DNA of 64,000 bases, from NCBI RefSeq assembly GCF_000378185.1, contig NZ_KB899377.1, positions 186,001-250,000 on the forward strand. Direction: 5' to 3'. The position numbers and the translations under genes are program-made. Source of the DNA: Salinimonas chungwhensis DSM 16280. GTDB lineage: Bacteria; Pseudomonadota; Gammaproteobacteria; Enterobacterales; Alteromonadaceae. Positions 37,366 to 45,894 of the stretch are shown piece after piece (the stretch's first letter is position 1; every line of letters begins with the position of its first letter). Under the pieces are notes generated by a model. The model ran no database searches and was not told the DNA's origin. It was given only the letters and a program-made list of their open reading frames with translations.

Positions 37366-37820
37366 TCATCCTCGCCCGGCTCAGCCAGGACGCTTGTCAC
37401 AGGTAGCATTAGTGCCATGATTTGTTGTCGCCACGGTGAAGGAAATACGCGGGTGTTGTCCGTGGTCATCACAGTTTGAGTTTCTTCGATTACCCTGAGC
37501 ATCGCCTTATAGCGGCTGTCTTGCTCCTGAATGTACTGGACATCAGCCAGGATTTTGTCAATCAGAATGGATGCTCGGGTATGGCTGTGCTCACGCAAAT
37601 AGCGGATAAGCGCCCGACGCACATAAAACTCCCACTCCTGGCGATAGCTGGCAGTTATCCGCTCAGGAAAATGCGCTAATTCAGCAATATCCAGGTCCAA
37701 ATCGCTGACATCGTCTCGCTTATCAAATAACAGCCGCAGCGCAAACAGGACAGGCAGTGAAAGCTGCTCAATAGGCAGAAGGTGTTTGAGTTGTTCTATC
37801 TGACTGGCTCGGGTATTCAT
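37362..37820 (-). CDS. Hypothetical protein, mostly helical
   Basis: A 152-residue protein without recognised motifs. It is predicted by eye to be soluble and helical, with a central YVRRALIRYLREHSHTRA segment and an acidic C-terminus (EPGEDD). No signal peptide or membrane segment is seen. It converges tail to tail with the DUF2805 gene. Codon use looks like its neighbours, so it is likely a real gene. Confidence 0.65.
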   Translation of the reverse strand: MNTRASQIEQLKHLLPIEQLSLPVLFALRLLFDKRDDVSDLDLDIAELAHFPERITASYRQEWEFYVRRALIRYLREHSHTRASILIDKILADVQYIQEQDSRYKAMLRVIEETQTVMTTDNTRVFPSPWRQQIMALMLPVTSVLAEPGEDD

Positions 37821-37952
37821 GCTTTAAAGGGTTACATAGCTCGCCAGCCTACATCACGTTAAAAAAACGTAACCGGTGTCCCGTGAACTGCACTTATGGC
37901 CGATACGTAAATAATCCTGCACTGTTAAAGTGTGTACGCGTTCTTGCTATTT

Positions 37953-37981
37953 GGCCCGTCATCACTGGCGGGCCTTTTTTT
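37953..37981 (+). terminator. Plus-strand terminator without an adjacent plus-strand gene
   Basis: GGCCCGTCA (37953-37961) pairs with TGGCGGGCC (37966-37974), one G·U pair, four-base loop, then seven T's. The nearest upstream plus-strand gene ends at 37365, across an opposite-strand gene. The neighbouring minus-strand gene ending at 37984 would lack a U-tract here. Confidence 0.8.
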
Positions 37982-37983
37982 CT

Positions 37984-38922
37984 CTATAGCTTAATAACAA
38001 TGCCAGTTAACAAGCGCTGGGTATTTTCAACAAGGTCAATACGAACAAACCAACCTGTCGCCTGGAAACGGCTGAGTTTACCTTCCAGCTCCAGAGAAAG
38101 GCTGTGCCCATTGCCGATGAAATCCTCAGTAAGTTCTGCCCGTGGACCGAAATCCTGACTACTGTACGCGTAATATATGCCGTATTCGAGCGGGTTATCA
38201 GGATACCGTAGTGTGCCTGTAAGTCCTGTCACAAATTTGCTTTGGTTACTATCCAGACGTTGTATGAACTCGAGCGCCAGTTCGGTTTGTCTGCTCAGGG
38301 TCTGGCGGTACTCAGTGCGTATAAAATTGCCACTAAGCATGCGCTCAATGCTCAATTCCATACTGCGAGACCTATCTATGTTAGCGGAGTATTCAAGTTC
38401 AAAATAATTCAGATTCTCGGGCCAGTCCAAAGCATGCGCCGGGTCGAGACTCTCAAGCCTGCCCACGACGAGTTCCAGCGCATTACCGGCTTGAGAAATA
38501 TAAACATGGCGTGCGCCTGTAACCCATCCATCCTTGGACAGACCGGAGGAGGATATGCGGCCTTTGTAAGTAGGGATGGCGCCAATTTCGGTTTTGCCAT
38601 GCTCATACTGTTTTCTCACAAACAAACGTCGTGCATAGATGTAATTTGACGATCCATCCAGGCTGTTATGGCTGGCGTTGAAATGTTCTCCTGTCACAAT
38701 CATGCTGTTCAGACTTACAGATGCATCAAGCTGAAGTGACGGGTAATAACGCAGGCGATACTGAAATCGCTCGTTGCGGTTTGAACGCTGGTCGAAACGT
38801 ACCTGAAAATCCAGTTTGTCTGTATAGCTTATGTTTTTCGCAGTTGCCCAGGCGACGGTACTCACAGCCCAGCTAATGATAATAATGATATTTAATAAAT
38901 AGCCCATCAATTTGCACGTCAC
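37984..38922 (-). CDS. Putative outer-membrane beta-barrel protein
   Basis: A 312-residue exported protein. A signal peptide (core YLLNIIIIISWAVSTVAWA) precedes many short amphipathic strands such as FQYRLRYYPSLQLDASVSL. These alternate hydrophobic and polar residues as in porin-like barrels. The listed start is GTG at 38922, because it supplies a Lys to the signal peptide. The ATG at 38907 would leave it uncharged. The family was not recognised, and it stands alone. Confidence 0.65.
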   Translation of the reverse strand: MTCKLMGYLLNIIIIISWAVSTVAWATAKNISYTDKLDFQVRFDQRSNRNERFQYRLRYYPSLQLDASVSLNSMIVTGEHFNASHNSLDGSSNYIYARRLFVRKQYEHGKTEIGAIPTYKGRISSSGLSKDGWVTGARHVYISQAGNALELVVGRLESLDPAHALDWPENLNYFELEYSANIDRSRSMELSIERMLSGNFIRTEYRQTLSRQTELALEFIQRLDSNQSKFVTGLTGTLRYPDNPLEYGIYYAYSSQDFGPRAELTEDFIGNGHSLSLELEGKLSRFQATGWFVRIDLVENTQRLLTGIVIKL

Positions 38923-38974
38923 TCATCAAGAGGCGTTTATGCTAGGGCACAGATAAGACAGTTTTATTGCAGAC

Positions 38975-38999
38975 AAAAAAGCCGACCATCTGGCCGGCT
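38975..38999 (-). terminator. Terminator of the TPR lipoprotein gene
   Basis: On the minus strand AGCCGGCC and GGTCGGCT form an eight-base stem with one G·U pair around AGAT, then six U's. It lies about 200 bases past the lipoprotein stop at 39196, with no gene between. Confidence 0.75.
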
Positions 39000-39195
39000 A
39001 AAAAAGGATCCGCTTTATTCGCATCACCGAAGGAATACACATGATAGTCATCAGGGAGACCTACAACTGATGCATACCATACGCTGATCCGTACAATCGC
39101 GAAAAGCAAAAATAATGATTAGCTTAATCGACACGGTTGATTGATGCTTTATACGCAGGCGTCTGCGCAGGATTTCGCAGGTGAGCTTAACCATC

Positions 39196-40914
39196 TCAAA
39201 TCACTGAACTGTCGATGGTAATATCTGCATTTGCCCACATTTTGTCGAAACGTTGTCGGACCTGCCGGGCTTCTTCGGTTTTCCCCTGCATATCCAGGCT
39301 CCTGGCCAGACCAAACAGCGACCAGCCGTTGCGTGGGTAATTTTTTAAATCCTGACGGTATACAGCTTCGGCCTCGGCTGCCTGACTGGTCTGAATTAAT
39401 GCATGCCCTAGGGTTTGTCTGGTGGGGTAGTACCAAAACGGCGGCTCTGTATAGGGCAATGCGTCCTGCAGCTCTACGGCCTGCTTAAATGCGTTAATAG
39501 CAAGCTCATTATTACCGCGAGCCATGTCAAGCTCGCCTGCAAGCAGCGCCGATGCTATGCCTAAAATTGTACTGGCTGGGTAATCATTGCCATCTAATAA
39601 AAATATACGCTCGTGATTTTTGAGCTGTTCAAGCTCGCCTGCAGCCAGTTCAGCGTCGGCAAGATTGTCTGTGCGCAAATTGGCCATTCCTCGCGCGTAC
39701 TGCCAAATCCCTTTAGAAAACTGTAATTCATCTGCTGGCTCAGGTGCCGCGAGTATTTTCTCCCAGTCACCAAAGCGCACTGAAGACAGTAGCGGGATAG
39801 TGTGGAAAAACTCAATGGGAGGAAATTGTTTGATTTGGTCAAGATTGACATTTCTGGCTACCTTTTCACCGGCTTCGATAGCCACCTGACTTCTGCCCTC
39901 CATACTGGCAGACGCCCACAGAAAATGGATATTATGCGGATAATACAGGGCAGGATAGAAGCCTTGCGCATTGCATTGTGCAATATAATCTTCATCCACA
40001 TTGGCGGCTTTAACATTTGCATCGGACGCATCGTTGTAGCGCCCGATACGCCAGTAAATATGCGAGGGCATATGCACAAGATGCCCGGAGCCCGGTACCA
40101 GGCCAGCCAGTGTATCGGCGGCCTGTTCCGCCCGCTCTGGTCTATCTGATGCTTCTACCGCATGGATATAAAGATGCAGCGATAGTGCGTGCTCGGGTGA
40201 CCGCTGCATGACTGTCTCCAGTGCTTCTATTACCTTTACGGTGTCAGGCTTTGGTTTGCTGCTATCCAGCCAGTAATTCCACGGCATGGTGACCATCAGC
40301 GATTCTGCATACATCGCCTGAGCATCGTCATCATCAGAATATTTTGCTGCCAGGTCAGCCATTGCCTGCGCGTATGCCTCGTCTAACGGTGATCTTGAGG
40401 TAGAAGGATCGCCATTGTAACGCGTTGTCTGGGCCTGGATGTAATCCTGCTCACGCTGACTTGCGTTGGGTGCTAATGTGTTTGCTTTGCTTATCGCGGC
40501 ATAAGCGGCTTCGCGTTCGGCTGGTTGCATCACCGCTTTACCGTTGCTGGTCACATTGATATTCGGCCCGGTCGCCATGGCCTCGCCCCAATAACATATT
40601 GCGCATGCGGGATCTAAACGTTGCGCCGCTTTAAAAGCCCGAATAGCTTCGGCATGATTAAACCCTGACGCCATTACCATTCCCTGGTCAAAATAGCGCT
40701 GTGTGCCATAGATCTTGCTGCTGATGGGATGGGTGTAATCGCCAAGTCCACCCAATAAAGGGGCGCCTGCCTGTTGTATTAATTGGGTATCTGAAATAGA
40801 CGTATCGCCAGGTTGGGCAATCTGGCTGGTTTGCTGCTGGGCCGATCTGTCTGCAGTGGTGCAGGCAGCCAGAACAAGAGCTGATAACAACGGTAGTAAT
40901 GTCGAACTGTGCAT
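39196..40914 (-). CDS. TPR-repeat lipoprotein
   Basis: A 572-residue lipoprotein with lipobox LVLAAC (Cys18) and many TPR-like helical pairs, for example HAEAIRAFKAAQRLDPACAICYWGEA. The family is common in marine bacteria as a predicted outer-membrane lipoprotein, but its role is unknown. It is divergent from the TonB-dependent receptor gene across a 297-base gap that holds BetI-like palindromes. A shared control with the choline genes is therefore possible but not shown. Confidence 0.8.
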   Translation of the reverse strand: MHSSTLLPLLSALVLAACTTADRSAQQQTSQIAQPGDTSISDTQLIQQAGAPLLGGLGDYTHPISSKIYGTQRYFDQGMVMASGFNHAEAIRAFKAAQRLDPACAICYWGEAMATGPNINVTSNGKAVMQPAEREAAYAAISKANTLAPNASQREQDYIQAQTTRYNGDPSTSRSPLDEAYAQAMADLAAKYSDDDDAQAMYAESLMVTMPWNYWLDSSKPKPDTVKVIEALETVMQRSPEHALSLHLYIHAVEASDRPERAEQAADTLAGLVPGSGHLVHMPSHIYWRIGRYNDASDANVKAANVDEDYIAQCNAQGFYPALYYPHNIHFLWASASMEGRSQVAIEAGEKVARNVNLDQIKQFPPIEFFHTIPLLSSVRFGDWEKILAAPEPADELQFSKGIWQYARGMANLRTDNLADAELAAGELEQLKNHERIFLLDGNDYPASTILGIASALLAGELDMARGNNELAINAFKQAVELQDALPYTEPPFWYYPTRQTLGHALIQTSQAAEAEAVYRQDLKNYPRNGWSLFGLARSLDMQGKTEEARQVRQRFDKMWANADITIDSSVI

Positions 40915-40967
40915 AACAGTGTCCTTTGAATGTGAATAGCAAACTTCAGAACACTGACATAACTTCG

Positions 40968-41006
40968 CTCTCGTTTAAGTGTACCACCTAATTGAGACAA
41001 CGAGAG
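40968..41006. repeat. Inverted repeat in the lipoprotein upstream region
   Basis: CTCTCGT (40968-40974) and ACGAGAG (41000-41006) are perfect inverted copies 25 bases apart, upstream of the TPR lipoprotein start at 40914. It could be an operator or a 5' leader hairpin. Nothing else was recognised in the lipoprotein side of the divergent gap. Confidence 0.4.
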
Positions 41007-41093
41007 GTTATTTGGCGATGACGTGATGAATATTAGATGGGGCCGTCAGACGCGGCAGTATCACCTGAGTTAAGTTAACGTTTGTTTCTTTTT

Positions 41094-41113
41094 TTAATTG
41101 ATCGTTCAATTAA
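41094..41113. promoter_or_regulatory. BetI-like operator, copy 1
   Basis: TTAATTGATCGTTCAATTAA is a 20-base palindrome with one mismatched pair. Its core resembles the E. coli BetI operator (TTGAACGTTCAA-like). It covers the -35 box of the receptor promoter and sits 30 bases, centre to centre, from copy 2. A betI gene lies downstream in the same cluster. Confidence 0.65.
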
Positions 41114-41125
41114 AAATGTTATATT
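41098..41125 (+). promoter_or_regulatory. Sigma-70-type promoter of the TonB-dependent receptor gene
   Basis: TTGATC (41098-41103) and TATATT (41120-41125) are separated by 16 bases. The -10 box matches five of six consensus positions and the -35 four of six. Each box overlaps one BetI-like palindrome, the layout of a repressible promoter. Confidence 0.6.
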
Positions 41126-41143
41126 AACTGAACGTTCAATTAA
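41124..41143. promoter_or_regulatory. BetI-like operator, copy 2
   Basis: TTAACTGAACGTTCAATTAA is a 20-base palindrome with a single mismatched outer pair and a perfect TGAACGTTCA centre. It overlaps the end of the -10 box and the start region of the receptor promoter. Confidence 0.7.
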
Positions 41144-41211
41144 ATATCGTAAATCTGTAACATTTCATCTGCACACTTTTGACTTCTACTACATAAAAAA
41201 CTAGGAAAAAC

Positions 41212-43581
41212 ATGCTTGCTAACTTACCAATGCGAAGAAGCTTAATTGCGATTTCAATAGTTTCATCATTTTCATCTTTATCACTTTCCGCTATCGCTCA
41301 GGACAAAAATCAGAACACCAGCCAAGCTGATGACGAAAAGGAAAATTATGAATCTATCCAGGTGATGGGTAGAAGTGTTTCTTATGCTAACAATGCCTCA
41401 AGCACGTCCATGAAGCTGCAGCAAACCTCTATGAGCAGTGCTTTGTCGACCATCGATAATCTGCCGGGCGTGATGGTTAATGAAGGTGACCCGTTTGGTT
41501 CTGACGAATGGTCTACCAGTATCTCTATCCGAGGCTTTCAGCTGGATCTTGAATCTCAACAGATTGGTATGACGGTAGATGGTATCGCGAATGGTAATTC
41601 AAACTACGGCGGTGGGACTAAGGCAAACCGGTATATCGATACTGAAAACCTGCGCGCCAGTGAGGTTTCACAGGGAACCGCAGATATTAGTTCGCGTTCT
41701 CACGAAGCATTGGGCGGTACTATCAACTTTACCAGTATCGATCCAGGCTTTGAGCAGAAACTTACCGTGAGTACTACGCTTGGTGAATACAATGCCCAGA
41801 AGCTCTATACCCGCTACGATACGGGAGAGATAGCGCCCAACACCTATGCATGGCTGAGCTTATCGACGCAGCAAAATGATGATTATATGGATGGCAGTAT
41901 CACCAACTCAAGGGATCATTTTGCCGGTAAGTTCATCAGTGAGCTGAGCAAGGTCAATCTAACCGGTTATTTTAGCTATGACGACGCTGAAGAGTATACC
42001 TATCAGCGAGTATATGGGCTAAGCCAGTATGAGCAGAATCCAAACTGGGACGGCCTGAATCCTCAATGGACTGGTAATCCCTATCAGGATCAGGTCTGGC
42101 GTGAAGGCTGGATAACCGAGCGTGAAAATCTGTTCGGCTATCTTAAAGCAGACTTCACTGTTGGTGAGGTAGATATCAGCACCAATACCTACTACCACAC
42201 CAACGAAGGCCGCGGTTCCTGGATCCCTTACTATGTTGCCGATGTTACTGATGATGGCGCAGGCAACGCCCACTCTGAACTGGATCCTTCTACAACGGTT
42301 TACGGCGGTGAGTCCCAGGGTCTCATTTACTTTGTAAACCGTGATGGCCAGTCAATGACGCCGAATGACGGATGCCAAAGTTCAATTGGCTACCCGTATG
42401 GTGGTGCAGGCGCTGCACTTGACCAGAACTGTTACGACCAGGGCGCAATGCCGGTAAGCTCCCGCCGCCATTCTCATTATGATAAGGAGCGTTTTGGGGT
42501 TAATGCAGACTTTATCTGGGAAACTCAGATAGCCGGTATGCCAAACACAGTACGTGGTGGCCTCTGGTATGAAGACTATCACCGTGAAGAATACCGTGAC
42601 TGGCACAAAACTATTGATGCAGCCACCAGTGCGCGCTTTGAAAGTAACCCTTACTGGGTGCAGTACAGCAGAGAGTTTCCGGTAGAAACGCTGATGTATT
42701 ATGCCGAAGATGTATTAAATACCGGTTTTGCTACCTTCCGCTTTGGTCTGAAAAAATTTGATGTTGAGGTAGAGAAAGAAGACCAGTTCGATGCCAGTAA
42801 TAATCTGTCAGTGTCTTCAGACTCGGATGTGCTTATCTCAGGTGGTGTGGTCGCGCCAGTTTCTGCTGTACCCGGGTTGGAAGTATTTGCCGGTTATGCC
42901 GAAAACTATGCCGCTATTAAAGATACCGTGCTGGCTGACAATGGCACCGACGTAAGCAATGTAGAGCCGGAAACCGCGGAAAATATTGACTTAGGCCTAC
43001 GTTTCTCCAGTCCGGGCCTCAATGCGAGTCTGACCTACTACAACATTAAGTTCGAAAACCGTATCACCTTCTATAGCGCAGAAGATGTGGATGGTATCGA
43101 CTTTCTCGAGGCGGTAGAAGGTGCGTATATTAACGAAGGCGGGATTGATTCGCAGGGTGTTGAGGCATCGGTGGACTATAACCTGACTGATAGCCTGAAG
43201 CTTTATGCATCTTATACCTACAACGATGCGACCTACACTGACGAAGACATCGAAGGTAATCGTGTACTGGGTACTGCAGAAGATATGGCCGTGGTGAGCC
43301 TGAACTATCGGGATGACGGTTACTTTGGCGGGATCAGTACAAAATATGTCGGTCCTCGATTTATGAATCAGGATAATACTCAGGAAGTAGACTCCTACGT
43401 AATTAGCGATTTGTATCTGGGCAAGACGGTATATGACATCGGTCCAGGTGTTGATCATGTTGAAATGCGCCTGACCATCAACAATCTGTTCGATGAAGAA
43501 TATCTTGGCACTCTGGCGCCAAATGCAGGTTGGATCGGTGCGCCACGCATTGCTGCACTGAACTTAAAGTTTGCTTTTTGA
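41212..43581 (+). CDS. TonB-dependent outer-membrane receptor
   Basis: A 789-residue receptor. A signal peptide (about residues 1-29, ending SAIAQ) precedes a TonB-box-like ESIQVMG and a plug domain (NLPGVMVNEGDPFG, SISIRGFQ). A large beta barrel ends in the aromatic LKFAF needed for assembly. Such receptors take up large or scarce ligands using TonB energy. The ligand is unknown; neighbours and the BetI-like sites at its promoter suggest a choline-containing compound. A TAGGAAAA ribosome binding site precedes the ATG. Confidence 0.93.
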   Translation: MLANLPMRRSLIAISIVSSFSSLSLSAIAQDKNQNTSQADDEKENYESIQVMGRSVSYANNASSTSMKLQQTSMSSALSTIDNLPGVMVNEGDPFGSDEWSTSISIRGFQLDLESQQIGMTVDGIANGNSNYGGGTKANRYIDTENLRASEVSQGTADISSRSHEALGGTINFTSIDPGFEQKLTVSTTLGEYNAQKLYTRYDTGEIAPNTYAWLSLSTQQNDDYMDGSITNSRDHFAGKFISELSKVNLTGYFSYDDAEEYTYQRVYGLSQYEQNPNWDGLNPQWTGNPYQDQVWREGWITERENLFGYLKADFTVGEVDISTNTYYHTNEGRGSWIPYYVADVTDDGAGNAHSELDPSTTVYGGESQGLIYFVNRDGQSMTPNDGCQSSIGYPYGGAGAALDQNCYDQGAMPVSSRRHSHYDKERFGVNADFIWETQIAGMPNTVRGGLWYEDYHREEYRDWHKTIDAATSARFESNPYWVQYSREFPVETLMYYAEDVLNTGFATFRFGLKKFDVEVEKEDQFDASNNLSVSSDSDVLISGGVVAPVSAVPGLEVFAGYAENYAAIKDTVLADNGTDVSNVEPETAENIDLGLRFSSPGLNASLTYYNIKFENRITFYSAEDVDGIDFLEAVEGAYINEGGIDSQGVEASVDYNLTDSLKLYASYTYNDATYTDEDIEGNRVLGTAEDMAVVSLNYRDDGYFGGISTKYVGPRFMNQDNTQEVDSYVISDLYLGKTVYDIGPGVDHVEMRLTINNLFDEEYLGTLAPNAGWIGAPRIAALNLKFAF

Positions 43582-43601
43582 TGCAGTCAGTCTGAAATTG
43601 G

Positions 43602-43641
43602 TCGGAGCAGGAGTGTTCAGGGTTCTATTATCCTGCTCCGA
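43602..43641. repeat. Long inverted repeat between receptor gene and betI
   Basis: TCGGAGCAGGA (43602-43612) and TCCTGCTCCGA (43631-43641) form a perfect 11-base-pair stem with an 18-base loop, 20 bases after the receptor stop. It has no U-tract, so it is not a typical terminator. It may protect the receptor message from 3' decay or partly uncouple it from betIBA. Confidence 0.7.
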
Positions 43642-43763
43642 TCGATATCTGCGTGAAATACTAATGTGAATATGCATTCCCCGGTATACCAATCAGGCCT
43701 GCGCTGCTACTTTAGATGCCGCTTATGCTTGCAACTTACTGCTTTGCCTAAGCTTTATCATGA

Positions 43764-43785
43764 TTGAGTCAGCACTCAAAGTGCT
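43764..43785. promoter_or_regulatory. Overlapping palindromes upstream of betI
   Basis: TTGAGT-CAGC-ACTCAA (43764-43779) and AGCACT-CAA-AGTGCT (43771-43785) share bases, about 50 bases before the betI ATG. Either could be a regulator site. Neither is a clear match to the BetI-like palindromes at 41094-41143. Confidence 0.35.
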
Positions 43786-43832
43786 TACTCTTCTTTCCTG
43801 AACACTATTTTAACGATGCGATTGAGAACGTT

Positions 43833-44414
43833 ATGCCAAAAATCGGAATGGAACAGGTACGTCGTCAGCAGCTTATAGACGCGACCATTGATGTTGTTGC
43901 GGACGTGGGCCTGCGGGGTGCAACAATTAATCTGATAAGTAAAAAGGCAGGAATGTCTTCGGGCATTATCAGCCATTATTTTGGCGGAAAACAGGCGCTT
44001 ATCGAGGCGTCTGTCCGGTTTTTACTTTCCAAGCTGAAGCTGGAAACATCACCGGAATCACCGGTTGGCCGGTTGATGAAAATTGTTGACCTGAACTTCT
44101 CTAACTTACAACAGGCAGACTCGTGTACCAAAACCTGGCTTTGTTTTTGGGGTGAGTCGATGCACGACAATAGTTTGTATCGCTTGCAGGAAGTTAATAA
44201 AAAAAGGCTGGTCAGCAACTTACGTTACAGTTTTAAACAATTAATGCCGGCAGAAAGAGCAGCCGAAGAGGCTGAAATAACAGCAGCGCTGATTGATGGC
44301 TTCTGGCTTCGCTGCGCGCTCAGCCGGTACAACGAATCAAAATTTGATGAAGCCAAACGGCATATCAAAAACTATATCAACGCCGTGCTGGAGAACTACA
44401 GCAAGCACGAATGA
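43833..44414 (+). CDS. betI: TetR-family choline-responsive repressor BetI
   Basis: A 193-residue TetR protein close to E. coli BetI in its DNA-binding region: MPKIGMEQVRRQQLIDATID at the start and SKKAGMSSGIISHYFGGK in the helix-turn-helix. In relatives BetI represses the choline-to-betaine genes until choline binds. The start at 43833 matches that family; an upstream in-frame start would add 23 unrelated residues. It begins the betIBA run, 16 bases before betB. Confidence 0.93.
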   Translation: MPKIGMEQVRRQQLIDATIDVVADVGLRGATINLISKKAGMSSGIISHYFGGKQALIEASVRFLLSKLKLETSPESPVGRLMKIVDLNFSNLQQADSCTKTWLCFWGESMHDNSLYRLQEVNKKRLVSNLRYSFKQLMPAERAAEEAEITAALIDGFWLRCALSRYNESKFDEAKRHIKNYINAVLENYSKHE

Positions 44415-44430
44415 AAAACGGGAGTGAGTG

Positions 44431-45894
44431 TTGTCTACAAAAATACTGAGCAATTATGTACATGGTCAGTTTACTGATACGCAAAGTGGCATTACCTTCG
44501 AGGTAAATAACCCGGCTACGGGCGAAGTCATTTATCAGGTCCAGCAAGCCGATGAATCCTTGATGGATAAGGCAATTGACAGCGCCAGAGAAGGATTTTT
44601 GCGCTGGTCAGACACTCCCGCTATAGAACGGTCACGAATTCTACAAAGAGCCGCCCGCTTACTGCGTGAACGTAACGATGAGTTAGCCGCCATAGAAGTG
44701 CGCGATACAGGTAAACCCCTGCAGGAGGCCATTGAGGTTGACGTGCAAACCGGTGCCGATGTCATTGAGTATTTCGCGAACCTGTGCCCATCACTTTCCG
44801 GTGAGCAGCAAACCGTGGGGGAGGATTTCTTTTATACCCGACAGGAACCCTTAGGTATATGCCTTGGGATAGGAGCGTGGAACTATCCATTGCAAATTGC
44901 CTGCTGGAAATCCGGCCCTGCGTTGGCTGCCGGTAACAGTATGATATTTAAAGCCTCTGAAGAGACGCCCTGTGGTGCAGTCAAACTGGCTGAAATTTTC
45001 TCTGAAGCCGGCGTGCCGGACGGTGTTTTCAATGTGGTGCATGGCGATGCAGCGGTTGGACAATACCTGGTCGATCATCCACAAATTGCAAAAGTATCGC
45101 TAACCGGTGAAGTGGAGACCGGTAAGCAGGTAATGGCAGCAGCAGCGGCAACCCTCAAGCCTGTGACCATGGAGCTGGGCGGTAAATCGCCGCTGATTAT
45201 TTTTGATGATGCGGATATTGACGAAGCAGTCACCGGGGCGATGCTTGCGAATTTTTACACGCAGGGTGAGGTCTGCACGAATGGCACCCGCGTTTTTGTG
45301 CACGAGGCCATCTATGACGATTTTATAGCACGCTTACTGGGCCGCATTAACGATAATATTATTATCGGCGACCCTATGAATAGGCAAACAAATTTGGGCG
45401 CCCTTATTTCAAAGCAGCATATGCAAAATGTGCTCAGCTATATTGCCACGGCCAAACAAGAAGGCGCTACGCTGCTCACCGGGGGGGAGCAGGTGCAGCC
45501 AGAAGGCTGCGAGCAGGGCTATTTTGTCGCCCCTACTGTTTTTACTCACTGTACCGATGATATGACAATTTGCCGCGAAGAGATCTTCGGGCCGGTTATG
45601 TCGGTGCTTACGTTTACCGACGAAGACGAGGTCGTTAGCCGGGCAAACGCCACGCGCTATGGTTTGGCTGCTGGTGTTTTTACTCAAGATCTGCGTCGTG
45701 CTCATCGGGTTATTGGTCAGCTACAGGCGGGAATTTGCTGGATCAATGCATATGGCAACTCACCGGCTGAAATGCCTGTGGGCGGCTACAAAGAGTCGGG
45801 CATCGGCCGGGAGAATGGGGTGGAGTCATTAAAAGCATACACCCAAACCAAGTCAGTTTATGTGGGTATGCAGACCCTTGAAGGCCCGTTCTGA
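44431..45894 (+). CDS. betB: Betaine aldehyde dehydrogenase
   Basis: A 487-residue NAD-dependent enzyme that oxidises betaine aldehyde to glycine betaine, an osmoprotectant. The catalytic Cys is in [11 protein letters not shown], the Glu in [11 protein letters not shown], and [14 protein letters not shown] closes the fold. The likely start is TTG at 44431 (MSTKILSN), six bases after GGGAG. The GTG one codon earlier is too close to that site. The stop overlaps the betA ATG. Confidence 0.96.
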   Translation: MSTKILSNYVHGQFTDTQSGITFEVNNPATGEVIYQVQQADESLMDKAIDSAREGFLRWSDTPAIERSRILQRAARLLRERNDELAAIEVRDTGKPLQEAIEVDVQTGADVIEYFANLCPSLSGEQQTVGEDFFYTRQEPLGICLGIGAWNYPLQIACWKSGPALAAGNSMIFKASEETPCGAVKLAEIFSEAGVPDGVFNVVHGDAAVGQYLVDHPQIAKVSLTGEVETGKQVMAAAAATLKPVTMELGGKSPLIIFDDADIDEAVTGAMLANFYTQGEVCTNGTRVFVHEAIYDDFIARLLGRINDNIIIGDPMNRQTNLGALISKQHMQNVLSYIATAKQEGATLLTGGEQVQPEGCEQGYFVAPTVFTHCTDDMTICREEIFGPVMSVLTFTDEDEVVSRANATRYGLAAGVFTQDLRRAHRVIGQLQAGICWINAYGNSPAEMPVGGYKESGIGRENGVESLKAYTQTKSVYVGMQTLEGPF

